Positions 12,801 to 23,738 of a DNA stretch of 64,000 bases are shown here, piece by piece. Where the stretch lies: assembly GCA_002964805.2 (NCBI GenBank), contig PUDQ02000032.1, forward strand, positions 186,001 to 250,000, written 5' to 3'. Position numbers and translations under genes: made by a program. Positions within the stretch are counted from its first letter, which is position 1, and every line of letters begins with the position of its first letter. Origin of the DNA: Trametes villosa. Lineage: Eukaryota > Basidiomycota > Agaricomycetes > Polyporales > Polyporaceae. A model generated the notes under the pieces. The model searched no databases and was not told the origin of the DNA. It was given only the letters and a program-made list of their open reading frames with translations.

Positions 12801-14441
12801 GTCCGCTCTCGCGCGTCGCAGGGAAGCAGACATGGACGGAAGACGAGAAGGAAGACGAAGACTCGCCCTCGCCCGCGTCCACGTCCGAGTCGTCCGGCGG
12901 CGAGGAGGAGGACGAGTACGAGACGAGCGGGGACGAGCACGCGCTCGCGTTCATGTCCGCCTCCGCCTCCGCGTTCCCCTCGCGCCGCAGCTCGATGGTG
13001 CGCATGCCGCGGCGCGGCTCCGGGCGGAGCAAGACGCGCAGCCGGAGCTCGACCGTCGCCTCCCTCGCCGTCGCGCCCCCGCCCTCTGCGCCCCCTACCT
13101 CTACCTCGACGCCCGCACGCGCGTCCCCGGGCCCTGGCATACCCGCGCCGCCGCCGTCGCCGCAGATGCCAAGCGGGCGCCGTTCAGTCGCGCGCCAAGA
13201 GTCGTCGAGCACGATCCGTACGGTGACAGCAGACGTCGCGCCTGGCGTAGCGGACGGCGGCCTGCGGCGGGACGAGACCGTGCGCGAGCTGTCGGGTGGG
13301 CGCGCGGGGTCGCTTCGGCACGCGCGCGCGCCCTCGCACGACCTCCTGCTGGAGAGTGGGATGGGCGCGGAGGGCGGCATGGAGACTCCGCTGAGCGCGG
13401 CAAGGACATGTAGCGACCAGACGAGAGCCGCTATTCGAGAGGCAGAGGAGAAGATGCGCCAGATTGGTTGGGAGACGGTGCGCGAGCGGTTTGAGCAGTA
13501 CGCTGATCAGGTATGTGGGCCTGCGGGAGTCCTTGGGGGTGCTCTTCCATGAAGGTGGCACTGACGGTGAACTAGGGTGACTTCATTATGTGTGCTGTGA
13601 TGGCACTGGTGGTACCCGACGAGCTGAAGGTCTCCAAGGCTCGGGTCGCGCGGTTCGTCGAGTCGTACATCGGTGAGTGTTCTGGCGGGCAGCTGTTGAA
13701 GTCTGGCGCTGAAGTGATGCGCAGAAATCTTGAGTCGGCTGCGCCTGCATACTTGCGCAGCGTACCTGCGCAAATTCGCGCCCGTCGAGGACGTACGCGC
13801 CACTACTGGTGTAAGCTCTGCCTGATATTGGCTGCCTCGCATTGTGCTGACGCGTTATAACAGCTACACACGACCATTTACGTTGCGTGTGCGAAATGCC
13901 GCAAGGCGATCCTCCAGCCCGCTGGGCCTCTGACGCGCGGTGGCAAACCCTCGGGGAGCTATGCCTACTGTAATAGCTGCAAGCCGAACGCGACAAAGTG
14001 TTCCATCTGGTACGCCCCGGAGCTCACCTTCATTCTTCCTCGAGCTAACTCGGGTGTAGCCATCTCCCTGTGCGCGCTCTACTGTTCCAATGCCCGACAT
14101 GCCTGCACGGCGGCCACCAAGAGTGCTACCGCGCATACTACGGCCGACGCCCAGCCGACGAGATCTCCCCACCAACCACGTACTCCGGCCCCGCCTCGCA
14201 GCGCACAGGCCGCAGCGCCGATGCGAACCCGCCGCGCGGGCGCGCGCTCTCGCGCACGGGCTCGACGCTGACGGGCGACGGCGGGGACTCGGACGATGGC
14301 GCGAGCGTGCAGGGGACGACGGGGAGTTACGGGAGCGCGCGCGGGCTCGTGATGGTGTCGTCCGCGAGCACGGTACTCGGCCAGCCGTGCGCGGCGGGGT
14401 GTGGGCACCATTGCTGGGCGGTGCATGAGAAGGATGGGTGA
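9813..14441 (+). CDS. RTC1: RTC1/WDR24 homologue, SEA (GATOR2) complex subunit
   Basis: This is a WD40 protein of roughly 1,300 residues in about a dozen exons. Blades are visible as VAGRESLRILRMSE, ILTSARNGELIMWDLNKNG, SYCMTGSADGDLRIW, AVRAVAFSPVSSQS...NGSIYRWD, GWIISGGMDRCVKVWDL and PIEIWDVRRGYIAKW. They are followed by an alpha-helical region (VALDVGAHEAAQTWLLLESLL), a Ser/Pro/Thr-rich insert of about 450 residues (about 12110-13420), the conserved helix ETVRERFEQYADQGDFIMCAVMALV and a C-terminal zinc-binding RING-like end (CAKCRK...YCNSC, CSIC, CPTCLHGGHQEC, CAAGCGHHCW). This order is diagnostic for RTC1/Sea2 and human WDR24. In other fungi and animals the complex sits on the vacuole/lysosome and counters the GATOR1/SEACIT brake on TORC1 when amino acids are present. 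The start is the first ATG in frame with the first blade. The long insert carries many SP/TP sites, suggesting phosphorylation control (inference). Confidence 0.9.
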
Positions 14442-14992
14442 TGTATATGTACCTGGTGTTATATTACTTACCTGGACTGGCTATATATAATCCTTGGGAG
14501 TTCTCTCGGTAGCCATGCGAACTGCCAGATTCCTCGCTGCGTCCTACCAAATATTGGTCGCGCAACAATAGGATGAATCCTGACATTCGCTGCTGACCTC
14601 GCAGGGGAGGCGCCTCTTTCGTCATAGCGCCTGCCGCGAATGCGTACAAGTTCTCTGGACCTCCTCCGAGCACTTCCGAGCCTCTACGACGAGCCATGAT
14701 AGCACGAAATATGAATTAGAGCAAGAAGGTTGATTTTGGCGAGAGTCTTGTCGATCCCGCAGTAATCCTTGAATTCGGCAACATAGCCGGAGCAGTGCGC
14801 GCGGGAGCTTTACCGGCCGGAGGACTCGGAGACCATACCTTTCCCAAACGCTAACGCCCCGCGCGCAAGCTCCGTTCCCACTCCCCTCGCCCTCTGCAGA
14901 TGACCTCCTGAATCTCACCCAGTCGCTCCTTATCTCTTCTTGAACTTACCCTTCACCCTTCGAATCATATTGCAACGGAAACGTGGAGCACC
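14442..14992. other. Intergenic region before the PX-domain gene
   Basis: The start of this spacer is AT-richer and contains short TATATAT runs. The part nearest 14993 is a pyrimidine-rich leader (about 14870-14960). No gene is supported. Confidence 0.5.
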
Positions 14993-15827
14993 ATGGCTTC
15001 CTCTCATTCTGCCGAGTCTTCCGCCTCCGAGCCCGCCCCGGGACGCGGAGCCGCGAACAAGGGCCTCCTCGTCCTCCTCCCGGACAGGATCAACGTCGAA
15101 GAGGAGGCGCAGTTCTACGACGACATCGTTGACGTGAGTACCCGCGCGCCCTCGCCGTCGCGCCGGTCTAGGGCTTACTCATCCTTTGGGACAGAGCGCG
15201 AGCACGGTCGAGGGCGACTACCCGTATGGCCAGGACGACTCTCCGCCTCTCTCGCCGCACGAGGCACAGTCTGTGTTTTCGCACGATATCTGGCTCGGGG
15301 ACAACTCAGGCGAGAGCCACGCATTCGCGCGCAACGTCGAGATCGCGGGCTGGACGAGTGTCGGGGACAGGCGCGGTGGCGCGTACGTCGGTGAGTCCGT
15401 CTGAGCTGCCTAACGCTGCGCTCGCCCTGAGAGCTTCGCCGCAGTGTACGACTGCGTGATCACGACGAAGGAAGGACTCGTCATACACGCGCTCAAGCGA
15501 TACAGCGCGTTCGCGCAGCTGTACGCCCGCCTGCGCGCCACACTCCCAGTCAGTCTCCTTCCCTCCCTCCTATGCATTCCCTCTTCCCTCCATTCCCTGT
15601 TCCCAAGCATACTGCTTACACGCATACGCGCGACGTGTACGAATACACAGGCAAGCCAGCAGTCATACATCCCCTCCCTCCCGCCAAAAGCGCCCCTCGC
15701 GAAGTTCCGGCCCGCGTTCCTCGACCGGCGCCGGCGGCTGCTCCAGCACTGGCTCGCCGCAATCCTGCTGCACCCCGAGATGGGCGGCTGCCAGGCGGTC
15801 CGCGAGTGGGTCATGGACCGCACATGA
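14993..15827 (+). CDS. YPT35: PX-domain protein, YPT35-like
   Basis: Four exons (14993-15133, 15195-15390, 15445-15548, then 15651 or 15660 to 15827) encode about 202-205 residues. The last acceptor can be either of two in-frame AG sites nine bases apart. The protein has an acidic, Ser-rich N-terminus and one C-terminal PX domain. Recognisable parts are VYDCVITTKEGLVIHALKRY, the phosphoinositide-binding RYSAF stretch, the proline-rich IPSLPPKAPLAKFRP loop and LDRRRRLLQHWLAAILLHPE, ending close after REWVMDRT. Short PX-only proteins of this form include yeast Ypt35, which binds PI3P on endosomes and vacuoles and recruits the lipid-transfer protein Vps13. The length and C-terminal PX position fit that group. 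Other small PX proteins remain possible. Confidence 0.8.
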
Positions 15828-16384
15828 CGGTGTCCTCGGCCGGGCCCGGGGTTGGTGGGGTCGCTCGGATTGCTTTCGTGTTTTCGGCGTTATACCAGTT
15901 TGCTTTGTCTCGTGCTTATCGCTTTGGACGGCGCAGGTGTGGGTCTGAGCGTGGTGAGTTTGCTTCAGCTTCGGGTGAGGTCGCCGCACCGCGGTGCGGC
16001 CACACCCAGCATCACAAGACTCGAGCACGGTATACGGTAACAGACAAACAACAGGTATTCTAGATTCTCAGCGGTACTACAGCAGGACAAAGAAAGCGAT
16101 ATAGGTGCGTGGAAAGCAAATGTGATACGGTGAAAGATTGATGTCCGTGTGTGGGGTATAGGGTGTGAACGGATCCAACGATAGAACAGGACAAGCCTCC
16201 CCACAGTACCCGCCGCACACCTGTGGGCCTCAGGCGAGGTGAATTTGCGTTTCTGCGAACCCGCCGGGGGGCTCTGGGCAGGGCGTGACAAAGGATCGTG
16301 GTGGGGAGGCTGTGCATTCTCAGCACTACGGCCGCTCCCGAGTTCCGACGGCCTGCTCACGGCGAGCCTTGGAGAAGAGAGGCC
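15828..16384. other. Convergent intergenic region
   Basis: This spacer lies between two genes that point toward each other (the YPT35-like gene on plus, regulator 2 on minus) and should hold both 3' ends. No gene or RNA is recognised. Confidence 0.5.
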
Positions 16385-19300
16385 CTAGTGCCAGCCCCCC
16401 AGCGGCCCAGAGGCTGGGTGCAAGTGGTCTCCCTCTTGGAATAGCCCCAGGTCGAAGTGACCGCGTGCAGGGGTGCTCCCGTCACCGAAACCAGGGATAA
16501 CGCATGGTGGTCCGGGGACTGTCAGGGTATCGGCGGGAAAGTGGGTGGGAGGCGTGCGTTGCCGGTAGAAAGGTTCACCGCCTGGTAAGCCCTCCGTTGT
16601 CCCACCAGGCGAGGTGATTGGCAGCGCCTTCCGAATATCGTCACTGTTCGACACGTCGTCAATTCATTGAGGCTTGTGCACCGGGCAGAGGAGAAACGGC
16701 ACTCACAGCATCGACCGTGCCAGCTCCCATTTCGGCGCAAGCGTCTCCAATAGCTCGAGGTGCCCGCCGATCTCGTCCAGCAGCGCCGACATCTGTTCTC
16801 CTATCGCAGCGCCGTTGTCCCCAGCACCCTCACCCTCGCCCCAGATCCCGACCAGGCCCCACAACTGCACGAGCAGGATGCCGGATGCGGAGAACAGGAC
16901 GTGCAGTAAAGTCACAATGTCGCCGGTGCCATGGCGCAGTTGCGCGTGTGCAATCTCTGCGCCTGCTCGGGAGGCGTTCAGACAGAGCGCGAGTGCCTTC
17001 TGCGGGTCTGCTGATGGAGCAGAACCGCGGGACTTGAGGGATTGAAGGAATGGCCGCTGAATGAGCGCCTGCAGGAGTTGGTATGTTGCGAACAAGCTGG
17101 CCGCCTGGGATGCGAAGGGCGTGTCGTCCAGGTTAGGCCTCCAGCGCACTGCAGTTGATCGTGAGACCGAGTATCAGCATGGGGAGGATGAGAGACGTAC
17201 GATGCTTAGGAAGCTCGTCGATCCATGCGAGGAGCATCCCGTTCAACTCCTCGGCGACCGCCTCGCGCCATGGCACGTCTGTGTTGGCGGACACGCCTTG
17301 TGGCCTCCGCGGGCTGTACTAGAGACACGCGCTGTGAGTGCTCATGTTGTGGGAGTTCGTGTGCACAAAGCTTACGAGGGTCTTGTGTATTGTTGCCGCA
17401 ATGTGGCTCAATTTGATCCAATGCACAACACCCGTCGTCAGAGATGGCCGGTCCTCGCGCTGGTGAAAAGCGCCCTCGGAGCTTCCGTTCTCCCAGTATT
17501 CGTCGTCCACCTCCAGCGGCAAGTCCAGGTCCAAGCTACCCTCGCGTCAGCCCAACCTGACACTACAACACGAACAAAACAAGAGGACTCATACGCACTC
17601 TTCTTCACGTGCATAATACGGCTTCCCGAGGAGCACGCTCCCGAAGCGGTCGAGCGCGACGAGGTGCCAATACGCGCGCTTCCACAGCTCGTCCTCGACC
17701 GTCGGCGCGCCGCGTCCGTGACCGTACGTCTGCCGCCGGTGCAGGCCCATGTCCTGCGTCTTCATCAGCCCTGCGCTCAGCCAGAACCACGCCGTGTCCG
17801 CCGCGACCGTCCCGCGCAGGTACTGGCTCAGGAGCTGTGCATCGACAAGGGTGAGCGACGATCGATTGGTTTGTGGTGAAGAAGGGGAGACGTACCACAT
17901 GCGTTTGGATCTCGCAGAGCTCCAGGGGGACGAGCAGGCTGCCCTGCGTCTCCGTGATCTCTGCGCAAGCCACTACAGACGAACGTCCCGAATAACGCCA
18001 CGCATCATTGACGCCTGTCAGCGCCGGTGTACAGCGGGAGAAGGGCAAGGCGGCACGCACTGATCGTGACGGAGATGTACTGCCACCCCGGGAGCGACGT
18101 GAGAGCGCCGGCTCCGCTGCCCCCGGGTGCGGGGGTGGGGGAGCCGCTGTTTCGGGTCGGGACCGTGGTTGAGGTCCAGCGGGAGGCGAGGCCGAAGACG
18201 GCCATGCACTCGCAGGTGAACCAGACGCTGCGGAGGTGCAGCTTGTCGCGCCATTGGCGCTCGAACGTCGGGCGATGCAGGAGCTACAGCCACCATGCGC
18301 TGTCAGAATGATGCAGGGGTACACAGGGAGAGGGAAGGGAGCGCACGGGGAAGGTTACGTGCTCGTGCTGGAAGAACAGGCGGATCAACTCTTCTGCCAA
18401 ATCGTCCGGAGGGAATGCTGCCAGGATGGTGGCTGGGATGTTGGTGACATCGTAGACACTTCCGAGGCGTTTTTCCCACTGTTTGGCGGACAGGTCAGGC
18501 ACATCGTCATAGCACCCCGCGGTACATAATGGACATTGGACCCACCGGGAGCAGATGGTACAGCTCGAGGCTTTCGGGTTTCGAGGGAAACTGAATACCC
18601 GGGGCAGAGCCGTCCGGGGGCTGACCGTCATCGGCGATGCGCATGGCCGCGAGCTCGCGTTGAATGAGTTCCATAGTGGTCGAGATGAGATTGAGGGAGC
18701 TGCTCTTGCCCTGGAACCGGAGTTGGTGGTCGTTTGGGGATTGAGCAGACGAGGACTCGAGGCCTCTGGCCGTCAGCCTCAGGCCTTCAGAGCAGGGTCC
18801 CTCAAAATCGGAGTCTGACGACTCATTATCTGTGGCCAATGGCACCATCCCGAGGCTAGCGGAGGGTCTTGATGATTTGGAAGGACGTGAGGAGCCTGTG
18901 TCAGTGCGGAGAGGGGAAGGCCCGAGCTCCGCGGCGAGGTCCAACTCGGGTCGCAACTAAACGCGCGGGTCAATATAAAGGTAGTTGTGCAAACGCAGAG
19001 CACCCACTCGTCTGAGTAGAGTTTCCGCCCTCTCTATGCGGTCCACCAGGGCAGAGATATAGCTAAAAAGACATCAACGCCCGGGCCCTCGAACGGAAAG
19101 CAGAGGGCGTACGCCTTCGACGGTCCACGAGGTTTAGAGTCCTCTCTGCCATGAATGCGTCAGCACTGCGCATAATCAAACGAATCGGACCACCTACAGG
19201 TACGTACACGTCCTTGCGTTTGCCTCGCAGGAGCTACAGATATGATCCTTCCTATGCGGACCGTCGCATTTAGACTTGCGCTTGCGACAGTAGTCGCACG

Positions 19301-19481
19301 CGCGCTCGACCTTCCGAAGCTTGCTGCGGTTGCCCAGGTCGGAGGTGTCCACCCGACGACTGGGCTCCGCCCTTGGCGGGTTCCACTGCGCAGGCTGCGG
19401 CGGTATGGGGTCTTCGCTACCGAGTCTGACGACCGGCGGGTACCAGGAGGAACCGCTGGCTGCGCTCGCACGTGGAGCCAT
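16385..19481 (-). CDS. Zn2Cys6 transcription factor with fungal MHR domain (regulator 2)
   Basis: The gene reads leftward from the start at 19481 through many short exons to a stop at 16385. The zinc cluster ACDYCRKRKSKCDGPHRKDHICSSC...C lies in exon 1. It continues as EDSKPRGPSKA, then a coiled coil ISALVDRIERAETLLRR across two introns. The MHR domain follows: WEKRLGSVYDVTNIPATILAAFP, LIRLFFQHEH, LHRPTFERQW, TAWFWLSAGLMKTQDMGLHRR, ELWKRAYWHLVALDRFGSVL, LGKPYYAREEE, DLDLPLEVDDEYW and ATYQLLQALIQRPF. The motif LVALDRF...LGKP is typical of the family. The last exon adds a Pro/Gly-rich tail (about 16385-16650). It is a nuclear DNA-binding regulator with unknown targets. It shares the overall plan of regulator 1, but the two are clearly different in sequence, not a recent duplicate pair. 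Exon borders in the middle were not all fixed. Confidence 0.88.
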
Positions 19482-20212
19482 TAAGGTGTGTATGCGAAGT
19501 CAAGGTTGATGATCGCCTGCCAGAGGTTAGATCTTGTAAGAAGTCGAGGAGTCCAGAGTGGCCACAGCTAGCAGAATAGTGGAGAAGAGTGCGAGTGAGC
19601 CTCTGGGAGGGATGTCGGGGAATCAAAAGAGTAGCCCGGCCACAGTGTTGGGTGCCTGGCATACTATATTTCTAGGGATCCTCGTGAGGCTTTCACAGCC
19701 CCGGTGCACCTGTAGCGGTAAATCCAGAATCAAGATCAGTAAGGTCAGAAGCAGTGCTAGCCGAGCACTTTTGAATTATGTACCACACGATCCGGGCGAG
19801 GGAAGTCCGACTCGCTCGGTGCTCCTGCGCGCGCTGTCACGGTTCCTGACTAGAATCAATCCTCGGGCTTCGAGTGGTTGATCCCACACTTCTGCGGTGG
19901 ACAAGTGTGGACGCCACCCTTTACGGTTGATGGATGCCTCCCAGGTAGCGACCGGAGGGAATCCTCCAGCGGCTCCGGCGTAGAAAAAGACGGTGCCAGA
20001 AACCAGTTGATGGAGGAGGCCATCTCCATACGGCTCGAACGCTAAATTAGGTGGGCGGTCCGACACAGCCACCAGGTACACTTGGCGTAAAACGTTTTAT
20101 TCAACGCTTGCAGAGGTTTTGGTATAAAGGGACTCATGATATGTGGGCGTAGAGCCCGAGTTCTGTTCAACGCGTGCAACGACACGGTGGAAAAGAGCAC
20201 GGGTCCAAGGAC
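19482..20212. other. Intergenic region
   Basis: No gene is supported. Frames on the minus strand at about 19780-20080 show no domain and no splice-consistent extension. The spacer separates the divergently placed regulator 2 from the tRNA pair. Confidence 0.45.
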
Positions 20213-20348
20213 AAAAACATACGCTTGACGAGAGTGGGATTCGAACCCACGCCCTTTCGGACCAGATGTCGTAGCACTCTATGTGAGAACTCCTTAGTCT
20301 GGCGCCTTAGACCGCTCGGCCATCTCGCCTTGAAGGCCGACAGCCACC
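20213..20348 (-). repeat. Left arm of tRNA-Leu inverted repeat
   Basis: This stretch is an almost exact inverted copy of 20518-20651. Besides the tRNA it includes about 14 bp of 3' flank (AAGCGTATGTTTTT) and about 20 bp of 5' flank (GGTGGCTGTCGGYCTTCARG). About 170 bp separate the arms. Confidence 0.85.
20227..20329 (-). tRNA. tRNA-Leu(AAG) with intron, copy 1
   Basis: The minus strand folds as a tRNA of 103 nt. The acceptor is GGCGAGA/TCTCGTC, the A box is GGCCGAGCGGTCTAAGGC, the B box GTGGGTTCGAATCCCAC and there is a long variable arm typical of leucine tRNA. The anticodon stem CCAGA/TCTGG encloses CT-AAG-G, then an intron of about 24 nt (AGTTCTCACATAG...) placed after position 37, giving anticodon AAG (codon CTT, and CTC by inosine). 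Confidence 0.92.
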
Positions 20349-20517
20349 GTCTATTGGAATGTGCGCGGCCGAATCTCAGGGGGAAAAGAATTCCAAAACA
20401 AGCGAATATCATGGCAGGACACTCGCGGAGGTATGCGGCGGAACAGCAGCTTTGGGCAATCCAACTCGGCATTCAAGGGTAGCCCCCTGACAGGCGGCTG
20501 CGCAGTCGTGGATGCAT

Positions 20518-20651
20518 GGTGGCTGTCGGTCTTCAGGGCGAGATGGCCGAGCGGTCTAAGGCGCCAGACTAAGGAGTTCTCACATAGAGTGCTACGACAT
20601 CTGGTCCGAAAGGGCGTGGGTTCGAATCCCACTCTCGTCAAGCGTATGTTT
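20518..20651 (+). repeat. Right arm of tRNA-Leu inverted repeat
   Basis: This is the inverted partner of 20213-20348. Differences are limited to a few bases in the 5' flank, and the tRNA and its intron are the same in both arms. Confidence 0.85.
20537..20639 (+). tRNA. tRNA-Leu(AAG) with intron, copy 2
   Basis: This is a 103-nt tRNA gene identical in sequence to copy 1, on the opposite strand. It has the same GGCGAGA/TCTCGTC acceptor, AAG anticodon, intron after position 37 and long variable arm. A T-rich tract (GTTTTTGCTCACCTTTT) just downstream suits RNA polymerase III termination. Confidence 0.92.
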
Positions 20652-20879
20652 TTGCTCACCTTTTGGCCTATTATCTTGTTAGCCAGGTACGTTCAGACGT
20701 CTCCTGTCGGGATAAGAAGTTTTATGCCAATGCACAACATCCCATTACAGCGTATATCGTGTGGGTATTATGGTATCTCTACGAACATGAAGAATTAGTA
20801 GTGGCGAGTGTGTCCACGAACGTTCCACGAGTCTTACACCTCCCTCTCCCATCTTCCTTCCGTCCTTCCCTGACTATCC

Positions 20880-23069
20880 TCAATCCTGATGCTCGAGCAC
20901 CTCCCGCGCACGTCGGACATACAGCTCGAACCGGCGCTCGAAGCTCTCGCAGATGCGCCGCGCGACCCCCGCCGAGCCGGGCACCGCGTCCGCGGAGACC
21001 GCGATCGAGAGCCCGCCGGCGTATGAGATGATACCGAGCGCGACGGTGCCCGCGCCGGCCTGCGGCGGGAGCGCGGCCCAGCGCGCGACCTCGACGCCCG
21101 CCATCGTGATTGGTTTCTTCGAAGGGCCGGGGATGCTGTGGGGATGTGGTCAGCTGCATACACGTCGAATCAGTGAAGGGCACATACTTTGTGAGAATCC
21201 CAGTGACTGCAGCCCAAGGTGAGTCAGTGTACGCGAGGGGGAGATAACGGAAGGGGGGCTTACAAGACTGCAAACACGCATCCGCAATCGGCTTCAGCAC
21301 CCACCGGCGCATGAGCCTCACCGGCCACAGGTGCTCCTTGCGCGCGGGGAACCACGAGAGCGGGAAGAGCACGGGCGCCTGGCCGGAGAGCTGCAGGACG
21401 TGGAAGCACGCCTTCGGCCACGCGCTGTGCTTGAAGAGCGCGAGCTCGTGCCGGCAGCGGTGGATGTGCGCGTACAGCTCGCGCACGGACGCGTCCGTGC
21501 TGCTCGGGTCGTGCGAGGGGTAGAGATACACGTTCGAGCCTGTCGAAAGGTTGCGCATCGACCAGTCGCCTGGGGCGCGGATGCTGATCGGGCTGTGCGG
21601 GGCGTCAGCGATTCTCTCGATAGAATGCATGAGGGAGGGACGTACATGAATAACGGAACAGGGGACGGCAGGACGCGGTTCACTGCGCGCCTGACCTTCC
21701 CCCAAGTACTCCGCGGCGCAGGCTTCGCCGCGATCTCCGCCGCGAGCACGTCGACCATGATTGAACAAACGACGTCGTTCAGCGTCACATGCTTCTCCCG
21801 GCTCCGCACGTTCTTGCGCTGGTCCTTCGGCACGCCCGCGACGGCCGCGCCAGGGCGCCGCCCGGAGAACGCCTGCTGGCAGAGCTTGACGTCCTGCATG
21901 CGGAACACGCGCGAGCTGGCCGCCTCGCGCTGCTCCGTGCGCTGGCCAGGCTGTTCGTCGACGACCATCTCGATGCGCCAGAAGGTGAAGAGGAAGAGCG
22001 TGGCGAGGCGCAGCGCCTGGATCGTGCTCCAGAAGACGGAGACGAGCGTGGAGAGTGCGAGCGATAGCCAGAAGAGAAGACCGAGAAAGAGGTGAATGAG
22101 TGGTGCTACGGGGTGGGAGGTCGAGTAGCGGTCGAGCGGCTTGAGGGATTTGCTGTATTCGGAGGGGAGGAGGAGGCCGCGCTTGGCTTTGCTGAGCTTG
22201 GTGGCGGCGCCGTCCATCATTTCGCGGAGGTCGTCGTAGTAGGAGGTCATGTACAGCTGGCTGATCACGAATCCTTGACCGTCGGCAAGGGTGTGGTGTC
22301 TAAGTCGTTCATGTCAGGCAGTGTGCGGCGCTTACATCCTTAGGTACTCACCCCCTCGCAATGACCGCACATACGGCGCCGTCATCATCGTGGTAGTTCT
22401 CAACTAGGACCGCATCGAACAACTGCTGGCTGAGATCCCATGGCTCTGCGATGACCTCGCCAACCTGGTGCACAATCAAGGTCAATGAGTCGCCAATTGG
22501 TGCAAGTAAACGATGTTCACGCACCAACGCATCGAGCTCGTGCTTGCCGGCAGGCTCGGGGAGACGTCTAACGCGGATATGATCCAGGACGTTGAAATCG
22601 GGATCGTCCACAAACGTTGCACCGTGAAGAAGCCGGCCAGTGCCTTCGAGTTTCTGGTGATACCGAGGGAACTTCTCGCCCTGCTTCGTCAGCTGGTCGG
22701 CCAGCATCTCGAGCGTTATGCGATTACGGAGCGTGAACACGGAGGTGCATGCCTTCCACCGCATTCAGTAAGTGAACGAGGGCAGGTACAAGTGCTTGCA
22801 GTACTCACCGGGTTGAAGTCGGCCACGTCCGAGAGCATGACCCACATGTGGTCCACACCACCAATCATCTCCTTCCGCTCAGCGGTCTCGCGCGCAATAA
22901 GGTTCGTAACCCGGGACGCGACATCGCTCGCGGGGCCGAGTTTGCGCAGCTTGTCCTCGATGTCCTCGGGAACAGGAGGGTGGTTGTCGTCCTCTCCATA
23001 GTAGTAGGACGCGGGCGTGTCGGGACTGCCGTCGGGGACGTGGAGATGGCCGTTTGCCTTGACTGCCAT
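20880..23069 (-). CDS. Wax ester synthase/diacylglycerol acyltransferase-like (WS/DGAT) O-acyltransferase
   Basis: The gene reads from the start at 23069 to the stop at 20880, with exon 1 at 22809-23069 and several more exons. The N-terminal domain has GGVDHMWVMLSDVADFNP and, in the exon ending near 22268, the catalytic HHTLADGQG that fits the HHxxxDG signature of CoA-dependent acyltransferases. The C-terminal domain carries LNDVVCSIMVDVL, RAPGDWSMRNLSTGSNV, VTGILTK and IPGPSKKPITMAGVEV, ending FERRFELYVRRAREVLEHQD. These are the landmarks, in order, of the WS/DGAT family (plant WSD1, bacterial Atf types), which esterifies fatty alcohols or diacylglycerol with acyl-CoA. Between the two halves lies a long hydrophobic stretch (PLIHLFLGLLFWLSLALSTL onward, about 21990-22080) likely to anchor the enzyme in ER or lipid-droplet membrane. 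The family is less common in fungi than DGA1/ARE types. The substrate cannot be told from sequence. Confidence 0.82.
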
Positions 23070-23661
23070 CGGGGCGCGCGTTGTAGGTGTCTGCGGGTGA
23101 TCGAGGTTCCTGGGCGCGTAGATCGGGCTCGTCAGTGCTCATGCTCGCGGCGTGGGCTGGAGGGGTGCTGCACTCACCCTCCTCGGAGGATGTGCTGGCG
23201 ATGGTCAGAGTGCAAGGCGCGAAAATGCTGAAAGAAGGGATGGGAAACAGCAAAATCAGAGAGCCCAGAACGCGTGGTGCGCGCCGGAGCGAGTGCGGAC
23301 GATGAGCGCAGGCACAGCTTTGGGCGTCATGAACTTTATCTACGCCTTCCGGTGGGGTCCCATGTGATTATCCTCGCTACCGTCCGATGCGTCATGCGTA
23401 GCATTCGATGTCCTTCGGGGCAAATCCGAACGTCCGAGCCTAGCCATCGCTGGCCAGGTCGAACAAGTTCGTGAACGTAACAGCACAAGGGTACACCCGA
23501 GAAAGAGATAGACGGAATAGGTTGAAAGTGGACCAACGGCTGGCAGCCGATTTTGATGTTCACAGCGGGCTGATGACATACTCTCGTACTCGACTCAAAA
23601 CTTACGGAACGGCAGGTACAGTACTGGATTACTAGTACATACAAAAAGAAGCTGCGATACA
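23070..23661. other. Intergenic region
   Basis: This holds the promoter side of the acyltransferase gene (near 23070-23300) and a spacer to tRNA-Gln. No gene is recognised. Confidence 0.45.
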
Positions 23662-23738
23662 GGCGCTACCAGGGCTCGAACCTGGGTTTTGGGAACACTC
23701 TTCAGAATCCCAAGTGATAACCACTACACTATAGCGCC
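23662..23738 (-). tRNA. tRNA-Gln(CTG) with a very short intron
   Basis: The minus strand reads GGCGCTATAGTGTAGTGG...GGTTCGAGCCC...TAGCGCC with a 7-bp acceptor (GGCGCTA/TAGCGCC). The anticodon stem TGGGA/TCCCA encloses TT-CTG-A. About six extra bases (around GAGTGT) interrupt the loop just 3' of the anticodon and are best read as a minimal intron. With them removed the tRNA is 71 nt, normal for tRNA-Gln. Codon read: CAG. Confidence 0.88.

Noticed and set aside
12355..13380. A 341-codon open frame on the minus strand inside RTC1
   Set aside because: It is the antisense shadow of the Ser/Pro-rich insert; its residues follow from the sense codons and it has no domain.
5504..19481. A secondary-metabolite gene cluster around the two zinc-cluster regulators
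   Set aside because: The genes between and beside them are RTC1 and YPT35 housekeeping genes; no synthase, P450 or transporter is present.
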